Shown one piece after another: positions 15,374 to 23,475 of a DNA stretch of 64,000 bases (positions are counted from its first letter, which is position 1; every line of letters starts with the position of its first letter). Source of the stretch: an uncultured Candidatus Saccharibacteria bacterium (GTDB taxonomy: Bacteria > Patescibacteriota > Saccharimonadia > Saccharimonadales > Saccharimonadaceae); assembly GCA_947087275.1 (NCBI GenBank), contig CAMUBZ010000001.1, positions 62,001 through 126,000 on the forward strand. The letters are read 5' to 3'. A program made the position numbers and the translations under genes. The notes beneath the pieces were generated by a model that saw nothing but the letters and a program-made list of their open reading frames with translations, was not told where the DNA came from and searched no databases.

Positions 15374-17644
15374 ATGACAGGTCAGAAACGCAAAAAGCGT
15401 GAAATTGTAATTGATTTTAATAAATTTTTCTCGAGAAATTGGCATTTTATTGTGGTGCTGATTTTTGGGGCAATTTTGAGCGTGGGGGTGTGGGCAATGT
15501 CGTCACAGATTATGACGGGCTATGATTATGCGTTTCATGTGACGCGATTACAAAGTGCGTCCAAAGGTTGGGCAAACGGTCAGATTGTGCCACAGGTGGA
15601 TCCAGATACTTTGGGTGGTTTTGGCTATGCTTATAATCTGTTCTATGGGCCGCTCTTGACGTATGTGGCAGCGGGGTTACAGGCCTTGATTGGATTATGG
15701 CCAGTGGCGATTAATTTGGTATTGGTGATTTGCTTGATTGGCTCTGGCCTGACGATGTGTTATGCGATGACCAAGATTAGCAAGAACAAGGTGCTGGCGG
15801 CAATGGTGTCAGTGTTCTATATGGCGGCGCCATATGTGCTAAACAACCTTTATGCGCGGATGGCTTTGGGCGAGGTGGCGGCTTCTGTGGTGGCACCGAT
15901 TTTGCTTTTGGGGCTATACCAGTTAACGGTAGGTGAGAAACATGCCGCGCGCAGTATTGCTTTGTCGGCAGCGATGTTGGTGCTATCGCATAGTTTGTCG
16001 GCAATGCTGTTTGCGTTGATGGCAGCGCTCTATGTGTTGTTTAATTTGCGCAAGATTGTGAATTGGGAAAATATCTGGCGGATGGTGTTAGGGGTGATGG
16101 TGGCGCTTGGTCTGACGGCGTTCTTTACTTTGCCGCTGCTAGAGGCAAAGATGACGGATAGTTATGGGGTATTTGATGCGGGGTATTCGGATGTGTACTT
16201 TGGAGCAAATGCACGCAGTATGAATGATCACCGGATTTGGCCACAGCAACTGCTAGTTATGGATTATACAGGAAAAGTGAATGCTGAGGGCTTAGGTGGT
16301 GAATTTGGGGTGACACTAGGCGTGATTGCGTTGGTAGGGTTGTTGGGCTTTTGGTTTGTGCGTCGCCGGATTGAAGATGAAAATCAAAGGCGCTTTGCGA
16401 CGTCGCTATATATTATAGCGGTGCTAGCGATTTTGCTAGCACTTCCGATTGTGAATTGGTATTATATGCCGGGAATTATGTGGCAGATGCAGTTTCCGTG
16501 GCGGTCACTTTCGGTGTCGGCGCTGTGCTTGGCGGTGGTATCAGGATATACGATTTATGGTTTGATACGTGGATTATCGGACGAAAAGCAGCGAGTGGCA
16601 ATGGTGCTTATGAGTTTGCTGGCGGTATACTTTGTGATGCCTCTGATTTTGCCGCGGGCAGATCGTCATAAGGACCTGGAACAAGTGGCAGAAGATCCGG
16701 TGGTGATGGGTTGGGAGGCGGAATATGCGCCGATGCAGTTATTGTGCTCACCGGATGTAGAAGAGGATACAGCGCAAGGATATGCTTGTAGTTTGAGCCG
16801 GATCCGGGAGATTTTGGCGGAGCGGGGTGATGAGATTCGAGTGGTATCTGGCGACGTGATGCTACAACAAGCCAACAAGAATGGTCTGAAAGTTAATATG
16901 ACTTTGATTAATTCGGACGATGAAGATGCAATGGTGGAGCTGCCAATGATTTATTATCCGGGTTATCAGGCAGAATTGGATGGGATGGCTTTGCAAGTGA
17001 ATCCGTCGCATGAATATGGCTTGGTGACGGTGACAGTGCCGGCAGGAGCAACGGGTGAGATTAAAGTGTGGTATGGGTTAAGTTTGGCAACGCAAGTTGG
17101 CGGGTTGATTTCTGTGACAACGCTGGGGCTAAGTGTCATTTGGCTTATAACATCTGGGATTATTGATCATAACAAGCGTAAGAAGCAGGCAGAAATGTCG
17201 CGATTAATGGATTCGGTGCGTGAGGTGGTGGAAGATGACATCTTGGAAGCGGAGTTTAACCGTGAGGCAGATAAGGAAGCAATTTTGGCTAGTCTGGGTG
17301 AGCCAGTAGCACCAGCGATGCCGGTGATGACCCCGCCAGACTTGCCAGTGCCACAGCCGGTTGCGCCAGAGATGACTTCAAGTGCCATGGAGGATGAGGT
17401 GGTAGCTGAGGCGGCACCAAAACCAAAACGTACACGTAAAACCGCGGCAAAAGCTAAATCTGCGAGTACCCGCAGTACAAAGTCGGCGAGCGCTACTACC
17501 AAGGCGGCTAAAGCCAAAACTACGCGTGCGACGACCAAAAAGACCACGGCAAAGTCAGCCAAGACGAAGGCTAGTGGTGACGCTCCACGGCGAACAACGA
17601 CCACGCGAGTGCGAACGGTAAAAAGTGATGAATTGGAGGACTAA
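15374..17644 (+). CDS. Large polytopic membrane protein with histone-H1-like tail
   Basis: 756 residues. About 12-13 membrane helices fill residues ~20-430, with a first loop MTGYDYAFHVTRLQSA like that of GT-C-type or YfhO-like membrane proteins (DxxxHxxR pattern), then an outer beta domain (~430-590), a last helix (~600) and a cytoplasmic tail. The tail's final ~80 residues are repeats of Lys, Ala, Thr, Ser, Arg (TRKTAAKAKSASTRS and similar) as in bacterial histone-H1-like proteins. The ATG is six bases after TATAAT (15362-15367). A GT2 follows with overlapping stop/start, so the pair probably modifies surface lipids or polymers. Function inferred only. Confidence 0.75.
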   Translation: MTGQKRKKREIVIDFNKFFSRNWHFIVVLIFGAILSVGVWAMSSQIMTGYDYAFHVTRLQSASKGWANGQIVPQVDPDTLGGFGYAYNLFYGPLLTYVAAGLQALIGLWPVAINLVLVICLIGSGLTMCYAMTKISKNKVLAAMVSVFYMAAPYVLNNLYARMALGEVAASVVAPILLLGLYQLTVGEKHAARSIALSAAMLVLSHSLSAMLFALMAALYVLFNLRKIVNWENIWRMVLGVMVALGLTAFFTLPLLEAKMTDSYGVFDAGYSDVYFGANARSMNDHRIWPQQLLVMDYTGKVNAEGLGGEFGVTLGVIALVGLLGFWFVRRRIEDENQRRFATSLYIIAVLAILLALPIVNWYYMPGIMWQMQFPWRSLSVSALCLAVVSGYTIYGLIRGLSDEKQRVAMVLMSLLAVYFVMPLILPRADRHKDLEQVAEDPVVMGWEAEYAPMQLLCSPDVEEDTAQGYACSLSRIREILAERGDEIRVVSGDVMLQQANKNGLKVNMTLINSDDEDAMVELPMIYYPGYQAELDGMALQVNPSHEYGLVTVTVPAGATGEIKVWYGLSLATQVGGLISVTTLGLSVIWLITSGIIDHNKRKKQAEMSRLMDSVREVVEDDILEAEFNREADKEAILASLGEPVAPAMPVMTPPDLPVPQPVAPEMTSSAMEDEVVAEAAPKPKRTRKTAAKAKSASTRSTKSASATTKAAKAKTTRATTKKTTAKSAKTKASGDAPRRTTTTRVRTVKSDELED

Positions 17645-18585
17645 TGAAAAAGTTGATTTCGATTGTAGCTCCCTGTTATAACGAAGAGCCTGCCTTGAAA
17701 CCGTTTTATGAAGCGGTGAATAAGGTGAGTCAAGAAATGTCGAGCGTAGACTTTGAGTTTGTCTTTGTAGACGACGGCAGTCGTGACGGTACACTGTGCG
17801 AAATTGAAAGATTGCGCGCTCAAGATGAACGAGTAAAATTCGTGAGTTTTTCGCGGAATTTTGGTAAAGAAGCAGCGATCTTGGCGGGGTTGGACTATGC
17901 GCAAGGCGATTATGTAGCAACGATGGATGCGGACTTGCAGGATCCACCAGCACTTTTGCCGGCAATGTATGATGCGGTGAAGACGGGCGAATATGATTGT
18001 GTGGCTACGCGTCGAGTAAACCGCGAAGGCGAGCCGCCAATCCGCAGTTTCTTTGCGCGGATGTTCTATCGTTTAATCAATAAGATGTCGAAAATCGAAA
18101 TGGTGGATGGCGCGCGCGATTATCGTCTAATGACGCGACAAATGGTGGATGCGGTGGTTTCGATGCGAGAGTACAACCGTTATTCCAAGGGTTTGTTTAG
18201 CTTTGTCGGGTTTAAGACGAAGTGGATTGAGTACAAGAACGTACAGCGGGTGGCCGGAGAGACACATTGGTCATTTTGGAAGTTGTTTGTGTATGCGATT
18301 GACGGGATTTGTGCTTTTTCTACCGTGCCTTTGGTGATGGCGGCGGTGTTGGGTTTGATTTTCTGTGTACTGGCGTTTATTTTGATAATTGTGATTGTGA
18401 TTAAGACTTTGTTGTATGGCGATCCGGTGGGCGGCTGGCCGAGCACGATTTGCGTGATCTTGATGGTAGGAGGCTTGCAACTGTTGGCACTGGGGATTAT
18501 CGGTGAATACTTAGCCAAGACTTATCTTGAGACTAAACATCGCCCAATTTATATCGTGAAGTGTACTGAAAAAGACAAAAAATAG
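17644..18585 (+). CDS. Membrane-bound family 2 glycosyltransferase (GtrB/DPM1-like)
   Basis: Likely makes a polyprenyl-phosphate sugar that is then used on the outer face of the membrane. 313 residues: ISIVAPCYNEEPAL at residue 5, FVFVDDGSRDGT near 40, FSRNFGKEAAILAGLDYA near 70, TMDADLQDPP near 96, and two C-terminal membrane helices (~230-255 and ~265-290). The start overlaps the upstream stop by one base after a GGAGG site, so it is translated with the GT-C-like membrane protein, a standard pairing in which the membrane protein uses the lipid-linked sugar. Confidence 0.9.
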   Translation: MKKLISIVAPCYNEEPALKPFYEAVNKVSQEMSSVDFEFVFVDDGSRDGTLCEIERLRAQDERVKFVSFSRNFGKEAAILAGLDYAQGDYVATMDADLQDPPALLPAMYDAVKTGEYDCVATRRVNREGEPPIRSFFARMFYRLINKMSKIEMVDGARDYRLMTRQMVDAVVSMREYNRYSKGLFSFVGFKTKWIEYKNVQRVAGETHWSFWKLFVYAIDGICAFSTVPLVMAAVLGLIFCVLAFILIIVIVIKTLLYGDPVGGWPSTICVILMVGGLQLLALGIIGEYLAKTYLETKHRPIYIVKCTEKDKK

Positions 18586-18607
18586 TCAGTTTAGTATATA
18601 ATGGTGA

Positions 18608-18652
18608 ATGACAGTTTGTACTGTAGAAAATGTAAAGGGGGTGATGTTTTGA
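18608..18652 (+). CDS. Possible 14-codon leader peptide
   Basis: ATG 18608 is five bases after TATAAT (18597-18602); the frame reads MTVCTVENVKGVMF and its TGA (18650-18652) overlaps the TTG start of the next gene (18649-18651). AAGGGGG for the next gene lies inside it. A leaderless short ORF coupled to the VanZ-like gene is plausible but unproven. Confidence 0.35.
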   Translation: MTVCTVENVKGVMF

Positions 18653-19113
18653 GAAAAAAGATTATAATGATATTCTCGGCAATTTTGATGTTGGCGACGC
18701 TGGTGGCAATCTGGCGGTTCTCGGCGCAAAGTGCGGCTGATTCAAGTGCTTTGAGTGGATATCTGGCAGAGATAATTAACGACAATCCGTGGCTGAATCA
18801 GGTGATGGATGTGGATATCCTAGAAGCGATTTTGCGGAAACTAGCGCATGGTTTTGTCTACCTGATTTTGGGCATTGGCATGACGGGCGTGATGGTTATG
18901 CAGCCGATGAGGTTGACGTTGCTACTGGTGCCACTGACGGGAATATTCTTTGCGGCACTTGATGAATTGCATCAGAGTTTTGTGCCAGGCCGCGGGCCGG
19001 CAGTGCGTGATGTGCTGATTGATGCTGTGGGTGTGTGCCTTGGGATGTTCCTAATGATGCTGCTACGTCAAATTTATCGTCATTTTTCTCGAAAAAGAAT
19101 CCTGGCAAGATAA
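18649..19113 (+). CDS. VanZ-like membrane protein, TTG start
   Basis: 154 residues, four membrane helices, and the VanZ family signature RKLAHGFVYLILG near residue 65 and ALDELHQSFVPGRGPAVRDVLIDAVG near 100-125. VanZ proteins give low-level teicoplanin resistance in enterococci; most homologues have no known role. The TTG start is chosen because AAGGGGG is seven bases upstream and the protein then begins with a normal basic-hydrophobic N-terminus (RKKIIMIFSAILM); the longer frame would start inside the -10 box. A terminator overlaps the stop region. Confidence 0.8.
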   Translation: MRKKIIMIFSAILMLATLVAIWRFSAQSAADSSALSGYLAEIINDNPWLNQVMDVDILEAILRKLAHGFVYLILGIGMTGVMVMQPMRLTLLLVPLTGIFFAALDELHQSFVPGRGPAVRDVLIDAVGVCLGMFLMMLLRQIYRHFSRKRILAR

Positions 19114-19129
19114 AATTGCCGGGATTTTT
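19098..19129 (+). terminator. Terminator of the VanZ-like gene
   Basis: AATCCTGGCAA/TTGCCGGGATT stem followed by TTTTTG; the stem includes the last codons and stop. Confidence 0.75.
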
Positions 19130-19166
19130 GAGTTTTTACAAAAATTTGTGTTATAATAATAGTATT

Positions 19167-19243
19167 GGTTCCGTCGTCTAGTGGTCTAGGACGTCTGGTT
19201 CTCATCCAGAAAATCGCGGGTTCGACTCCCGCCGGAATCACCA
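19167..19243 (+). tRNA. tRNA-Glu (CTC)
   Basis: Acceptor GGTTCCG/CGGAATC, anticodon stem TCTGG/CCAGA with loop TTCTCAT (anticodon CTC), T-arm GCGGG/CCCGC with TTCGACT, encoded CCA. Promoter TATAAT lies about 13 bases upstream. Confidence 0.95.
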
Positions 19244-19376
19244 GGCCATTTTATCTTTGATTTGTCAAGGGTAAGGTGGCTTGGTTTTTTTGTGCGTAAA
19301 AGAACTCCAGGCTTTTGTGTAAACAAGCCTGGAGTATGCTCTTAAATCGGTTACCATACAGATGGTAAGAAAATGC

Positions 19377-19718
19377 CTAGGCATTTTCTGTGTAGGTTTT
19401 ACGTGCGGCTGTTCTGAGTTCTTCCCATTTTTCTTTGGCGTGTCTGGGATAGTCCCAATTGCTGAACGGCACATAGAAACTGTCTTCATGGTAGCCGTAG
19501 TCGGCCAGAGTCTTCACTACATCATCAGTATAAGGCGTGACGTACATCTGGTCGCCACAAATGAACGCAACAGTAGAGTTATTGATGGCAAAGCGGCTAT
19601 CAAACTCTGATACAATATGGGACACATGTAAGGTTGCGCTTTCGCAGAACTGCGGAAAATAGGTAATCATTCCGTCGCACACCGCTATACTATTGGATAA
19701 TAAAGTTGAGTGATCCAT
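19377..19718 (-). CDS. Hypothetical protein (113 aa) behind a regulated leader
   Basis: Not recognised. 113 residues, no membrane segment or signal peptide; moderately acidic with several aromatic residues (DYGYHEDSFYVPFSNWDYP). The start at 19718 has a very strong GAGGAGG site six bases upstream. What is notable is the 160-base leader whose upstream copy of the complementary sequence can hide this site (see the next entry). It is a single-gene unit between tRNA-Glu and the DUF3048 gene. Confidence 0.6.
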   Translation of the reverse strand: MDHSTLLSNSIAVCDGMITYFPQFCESATLHVSHIVSEFDSRFAINNSTVAFICGDQMYVTPYTDDVVKTLADYGYHEDSFYVPFSNWDYPRHAKEKWEELRTAARKTYTENA

Positions 19719-19915
19719 ACTTCCTCCTCGTTTAAAGTCCGTCGACTATAAGATAAGGCCACGGGTTTCGCGGCTGGCTCTAGCGATAAGTTTTACAGCC
19801 AAAGCAAGCCGCGAAAATGCGAGGAGGAATGTATAAGAAAACCGATTTATTACGAATTGCGAACCTAATTTGTAGGTTATACTACCATTGTAGCATACTT
19901 ATTGAATTTTGTCAA
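19719..19915 (-). promoter_or_regulatory. Promoter and SD-sequestering leader
   Basis: Minus-strand TTGACA (19910-19915), 17-base spacer, TACAAT (19887-19892). In the transcript TTCCTCCTCG (19829-19820) is followed ~90 bases later by the exactly complementary CGAGGAGGAA (19730-19721), which contains the ribosome site. Between them is a stem TTTCGCGGCT/AGCCGCGAAA. The 10-pair helix would block translation; another fold would free it. Confidence 0.65.
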
Positions 19916-19929
19916 TGCTCTTTGTGATC

Positions 19930-21204
19930 TTAGTACTCGATGCGGCCATATTGAGGAATGGCGGCAATCCAAACTTGGCCGGGGACAAATTGGATGGTGC
20001 TGCCTTCGGCGTCACGGAAGACAATCTGGCTGGATTGGGCAGATTTGGTCCAAGTGCCCTCAATGGCTTGGCCGTTTTGGAAAATAGTGGCTGGGCCAGT
20101 ACCGATGGTGGTGATGGCTTCGTGATAGCCGTCGGTGTCGGTGCGCTCTTGGACGACCATGGCGATCACTACGCTCGGTGCGAGCTGGACTGGGTCACCA
20201 CACTGGGTTTTAGTGTTAGGCTCGGCGATATTGGCTGGGCATTCGTAGGAAGTGTGGGGCTCACCGCTAGCATAGAATCGGAAGTATTTGTTGGTGGCAG
20301 GATCATAGTTGTAAACGGTGTTGAAAGTTTGGGAAGCGCCAAATTGCAAGTTGATGGTGTCGACGATTTCGACAATACAATCTTCGCTGTCGGCGCAGGC
20401 GTCACGTTCGGCGATGATATCTGCGGTTTCGTCTGGCGTAAGACGTGGGAAGACTTTGGGGTTAGAAGTGGTGTAACCCTGAGTTTCGTTGAACTGGGCA
20501 AGGTTGGCTGGAGAAGTGAAGAGATTGTTCCACATACGGCCACTGCCCTCTTCGCGCCACATGTAGACATTGCTTTCGTCGAGATCGCGTTGTCCGCCGC
20601 GACGGATGTCGGCTAAGGCTTCATCGGAGCCACCAGAGTGTACGACGGTACAATCAAATGGTGTGTCCCAGTCGAGGTAATAGGAGCGCAAAGAGCGGAT
20701 AGGCCCAATAACGCCGACGGTGGGGTTTTGGAAGACGGCGGCGAAGCGAGTGATTCCACGTTCGGCGATGGCTTCAAAGACAACTGCCGCTTGGCCGAGG
20801 CCAGCTTGCGGGCGGCCGCCGTCGGTGCCGTTGGGGATTTGCACACAGTAGGTTGGACTATTATTGAGGCTGGCGTCGGAAATTTCTTCGCCGGTGAGGA
20901 GGCTGTAGACTGGCTCAGGGAAATCTGGGCTACCTACACTCACAGAATTATTAGGGTCGGTTTGGAAGAAAGTGAAGTAAATAAAAACTCCAGCGCCGGC
21001 AGCGATAAAAATAAAGAGTAAAATCAGAACCCAGAGAAAGACTTTTTGACCGGTGGTGCGAGGCTTGCGGGCTTTTTTGTGCGGTTTTGTTTGAGTCTTG
21101 GTTGTGGGCTCTGGTGTTGTGTCAATAGCGTCTTTGGTGGCTGACTTGGTAGCGGGCGTAGGTTTATCTTTGGTGGTTTCCGGCCGCGGTGTTTTTGGGC
21201 TCAT
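19930..21204 (-). CDS. DUF3048 (YerB-like) membrane-anchored protein
   Basis: 424 residues: a Thr/Lys/Pro-rich cytoplasmic N-terminus (~50 residues), one membrane helix (VFLWVLILLFIFIAAGAGVF, ~55-78), then an outer DUF3048 domain recognised by RPQAGLGQAAVVFEAIAERGITRF near residue 128 and IGPIRSLRSYY near 165. The family is found in Gram-positive bacteria as YerB; its biochemical role is not established. Six cysteines in the outer part could form disulfides. AGAGGAG precedes the ATG by eight bases. Confidence 0.8.
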   Translation of the reverse strand: MSPKTPRPETTKDKPTPATKSATKDAIDTTPEPTTKTQTKPHKKARKPRTTGQKVFLWVLILLFIFIAAGAGVFIYFTFFQTDPNNSVSVGSPDFPEPVYSLLTGEEISDASLNNSPTYCVQIPNGTDGGRPQAGLGQAAVVFEAIAERGITRFAAVFQNPTVGVIGPIRSLRSYYLDWDTPFDCTVVHSGGSDEALADIRRGGQRDLDESNVYMWREEGSGRMWNNLFTSPANLAQFNETQGYTTSNPKVFPRLTPDETADIIAERDACADSEDCIVEIVDTINLQFGASQTFNTVYNYDPATNKYFRFYASGEPHTSYECPANIAEPNTKTQCGDPVQLAPSVVIAMVVQERTDTDGYHEAITTIGTGPATIFQNGQAIEGTWTKSAQSSQIVFRDAEGSTIQFVPGQVWIAAIPQYGRIEY

Positions 21205-21250
21205 AGAAATAACTCCTCTTAGTTCCCTCTATTTTAGCATAAAGGTTATA

Positions 21251-21277
21251 AAAAAGATACCCAGCCGAGGGCTGGGC
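21251..21277 (-). terminator. Terminator of the 205-aa gene
   Basis: CCCAGCC/GGCTGGG stem with a three-base loop, then TATCTTTTTT on the minus strand. Confidence 0.8.
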
Positions 21278-21282
21278 GGAGA

Positions 21283-21900
21283 TTAGGCCGGGACATTGTT
21301 TGCCTTGGCCGTTTGAGATGTGGGAAAAGATGTGGTTGTTTTGAGAAGTATATCGGAATTTTCGATGATGATCTGGCGCTGATAAATGCATTCCCGCCAG
21401 AGTTCGGGAATGGCAGCCTCGGAGATATTGAGAATCCAAATGTCTTGCCCGGCGCCATTATCACATTGGTTTTTACTGAATGCGATAGCCTGGCGGGCAC
21501 GCAAAATGTCACCATCAACTCCTCGTCGAAACCAGTTTTGGGTTTGGTCCCAATACGCCACGGCTAGCATATGCTGCGCCTGTGTAATATCGCCAAAGGC
21601 AAAATAAGCCTCTGCTCTTTTGTTGGCACTATAAAAATCACCAAACCATGCTTGCACGTGCAAGCAATCGGCACCGGTGCCGATTGCGACGGAAAACCGT
21701 GTATCGGTGATGCAGAATGGTTGCGTGGGTAATATAGGGTTGCCGTTTTTGAAGAGTGGTAAACTTTTTCGCACTTTAGCCGAAAGTTTGAAATCGCCGT
21801 ACTGGTAATAGTCTTTAACTAAAAAATGATGACCAGTATCAGTGATTTTGTGCTTGGGATAAAACTTTTGGATTTCTTCCAATGTAAAATCTTTTTCCAT
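21283..21900 (-). CDS. Hypothetical soluble protein (205 aa)
   Basis: Not recognised. The start at 21900 is chosen because AAAAGGAGC lies seven bases upstream; the longer frame begins in the leader. No signal peptide or membrane helix. The first ~90 residues are beta-rich (FLVKDYYQYGDFKLSAKVRKS), the rest helical with WNFRR-like aromatic/basic patches. It is a single-gene unit with its own promoter, folded leader and terminator, like the orphan genes at 2.4, 11.4, 19.4 and 47.3 kb. Confidence 0.6.
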   Translation of the reverse strand: MEKDFTLEEIQKFYPKHKITDTGHHFLVKDYYQYGDFKLSAKVRKSLPLFKNGNPILPTQPFCITDTRFSVAIGTGADCLHVQAWFGDFYSANKRAEAYFAFGDITQAQHMLAVAYWDQTQNWFRRGVDGDILRARQAIAFSKNQCDNGAGQDIWILNISEAAIPELWRECIYQRQIIIENSDILLKTTTSFPTSQTAKANNVPA

Positions 21901-22010
21901 GTAAGGTGCTCCTTTTGCAAAATTTGAGGTTTGGATACCTCGGACTAGGTCTTTTACGTACAAAAAGACCCCATATTATCCATTATAGCACAGATTTGTC
22001 AAAAAGTCAA
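21901..22010 (-). promoter_or_regulatory. Promoter and folded leader of the 205-aa gene
   Basis: TTGACT (22005-22010), 17-base spacer, TATAAT (21982-21987) on the minus strand. The ~75-base leader has hairpins GGTCTTTT/AAAAGACC and GAGGT/ACCTC before the ribosome site. Confidence 0.65.
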
Positions 22011-22017
22011 TGGTTAT

Positions 22018-23457
22018 CTAGGCGTTTTCGATGGCGGTGACGGTTTGGCGGAGGCGGGCTAAACTAACATCTTTGCCGAGAACCTCGAGAGTGAGGTGTA
22101 AAGCAGGGCTAAAGGGCGCATAAGACAACGCGATGCGTATTAGTGAGAAGAGTTCGGCGGGCTTGCGACCGGTTTCGGTTAGAAGTTGGTTGAGCGCATC
22201 TTGCAGGGCGTCAGCATTCCAAGGAGTGTTTTCGAGTTTCTCGGCAGTAAGTTGGAGCCAGGCGCTGAGGTCTTCTTCGGCAAATTTTTTGAGGAATTTG
22301 TTACCAGTGATCATGCTGAGATCAATTTCTGGGTCAGCAAAGAAATAGGTGGTCATCGTGCGCAAATCGGAAAGAGTTTTGAGGCGGTCATAGATAATGG
22401 CAAGCACCTGCTGGCGATAACTATCTTCATATGGCGCGGCGGATTCGGGCCAGTAGCCGAGTGTGCGGGGATAAAAAGTGTCAATTCCCTGTTCGTCGAT
22501 GAGTTTGCGAATCCATTGGCCATTCATCCAAAGGATCTTGGTTTCGTCGAAGCGAGCACCAGAAGTTTGGATGCGGTCGGTTGAGAAGGCTTGGATGAGT
22601 TGGTTTTTGGAGTAGATTTCCTCTTCGGTGCCGTCGTTCCAACCGAGGCAGGCGAGATAATTGAGCAAAGCCTCGGGCAAGATACCGTCGTCGCGATATT
22701 CGGTGACGGATTTGGCGCCATCGCGTTTGCCGAGCTTTTTGTTGCCGGTGGGGGCAAGAATGTGGGGCAAGGAGATGAGTTTGGGAATTTCTAGATCGAG
22801 TGCTTCGTAAAGCGCAAGATAATTAGGTGTGCTGGAAAGGTATTCGACACCACGACAAATGTGGGTAACGCCCATGGTGGCGTCATCGACGATGTGGGCA
22901 AAATTGTAAGTGGGCAAGCCGTCGGCCTTGATGAGGATAATGTCGTCTTGGACTTCGGGACCGGCGGTCATATCGCCCATGACTTCGTCGTGCCAGTGGC
23001 GGACTTTGGGATCAGCCTTGAAACGTAGTGGCAGGCCTTCGTGCCACTCTGGAGGATTTGCGGGACGGAAATTGCGATAGAGATAAGGGATTTTCTTAGC
23101 AGTGCATTCGTCGCGGTAAGATTGAATTTGCTCGCTGCTAGTGTCGTCAGCGTAGGCGCGCCCCATAGTGATGAGTTTGTTAGCCCATTCGTGGTAAATG
23201 GCTTTGCGTTCGCTCTGGAAATAAGGCTCGGATGGACCACCGACAATGGGGCCTTCGTCCCATTCTAGACCGAGCCATTTGAGGGTATCTTCGATGAGTT
23301 CGGTGGCTCCCTCGACATAGCGGGCTTGGTCGGTGTCTTCGATGCGAAGGATAAAATTACCGCCGTTTTGGCGCGCTAAAAGATAAGGGTAAATAGCGCT
23401 ACGGACATTACCAATATGAATATAGCCCGTAGGACTAGGAGCAAAACGTGTTTTCAT
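22018..23457 (-). CDS. gltX: Glutamyl-tRNA synthetase
   Basis: Charges tRNA-Glu (and possibly tRNA-Gln) with glutamate. 479 residues: FAPSPTGYIHIGNVRSA at residue 4 carries the HIGH-type motif, RIEDTDQARY follows, GVTHICRGVEYL near 195, and the KMSKS-type motif is KKLGKRDGAKS near 245. The C-terminal helical anticodon-binding domain is complete. ATG 23457 is exactly six bases after TATAAT: leaderless. A gatCAB operon, which would settle whether it is non-discriminating, is not in this window. Confidence 0.95.
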   Translation of the reverse strand: MKTRFAPSPTGYIHIGNVRSAIYPYLLARQNGGNFILRIEDTDQARYVEGATELIEDTLKWLGLEWDEGPIVGGPSEPYFQSERKAIYHEWANKLITMGRAYADDTSSEQIQSYRDECTAKKIPYLYRNFRPANPPEWHEGLPLRFKADPKVRHWHDEVMGDMTAGPEVQDDIILIKADGLPTYNFAHIVDDATMGVTHICRGVEYLSSTPNYLALYEALDLEIPKLISLPHILAPTGNKKLGKRDGAKSVTEYRDDGILPEALLNYLACLGWNDGTEEEIYSKNQLIQAFSTDRIQTSGARFDETKILWMNGQWIRKLIDEQGIDTFYPRTLGYWPESAAPYEDSYRQQVLAIIYDRLKTLSDLRTMTTYFFADPEIDLSMITGNKFLKKFAEEDLSAWLQLTAEKLENTPWNADALQDALNQLLTETGRKPAELFSLIRIALSYAPFSPALHLTLEVLGKDVSLARLRQTVTAIENA

Positions 23458-23475
23458 GAATCTATTATAACACTT

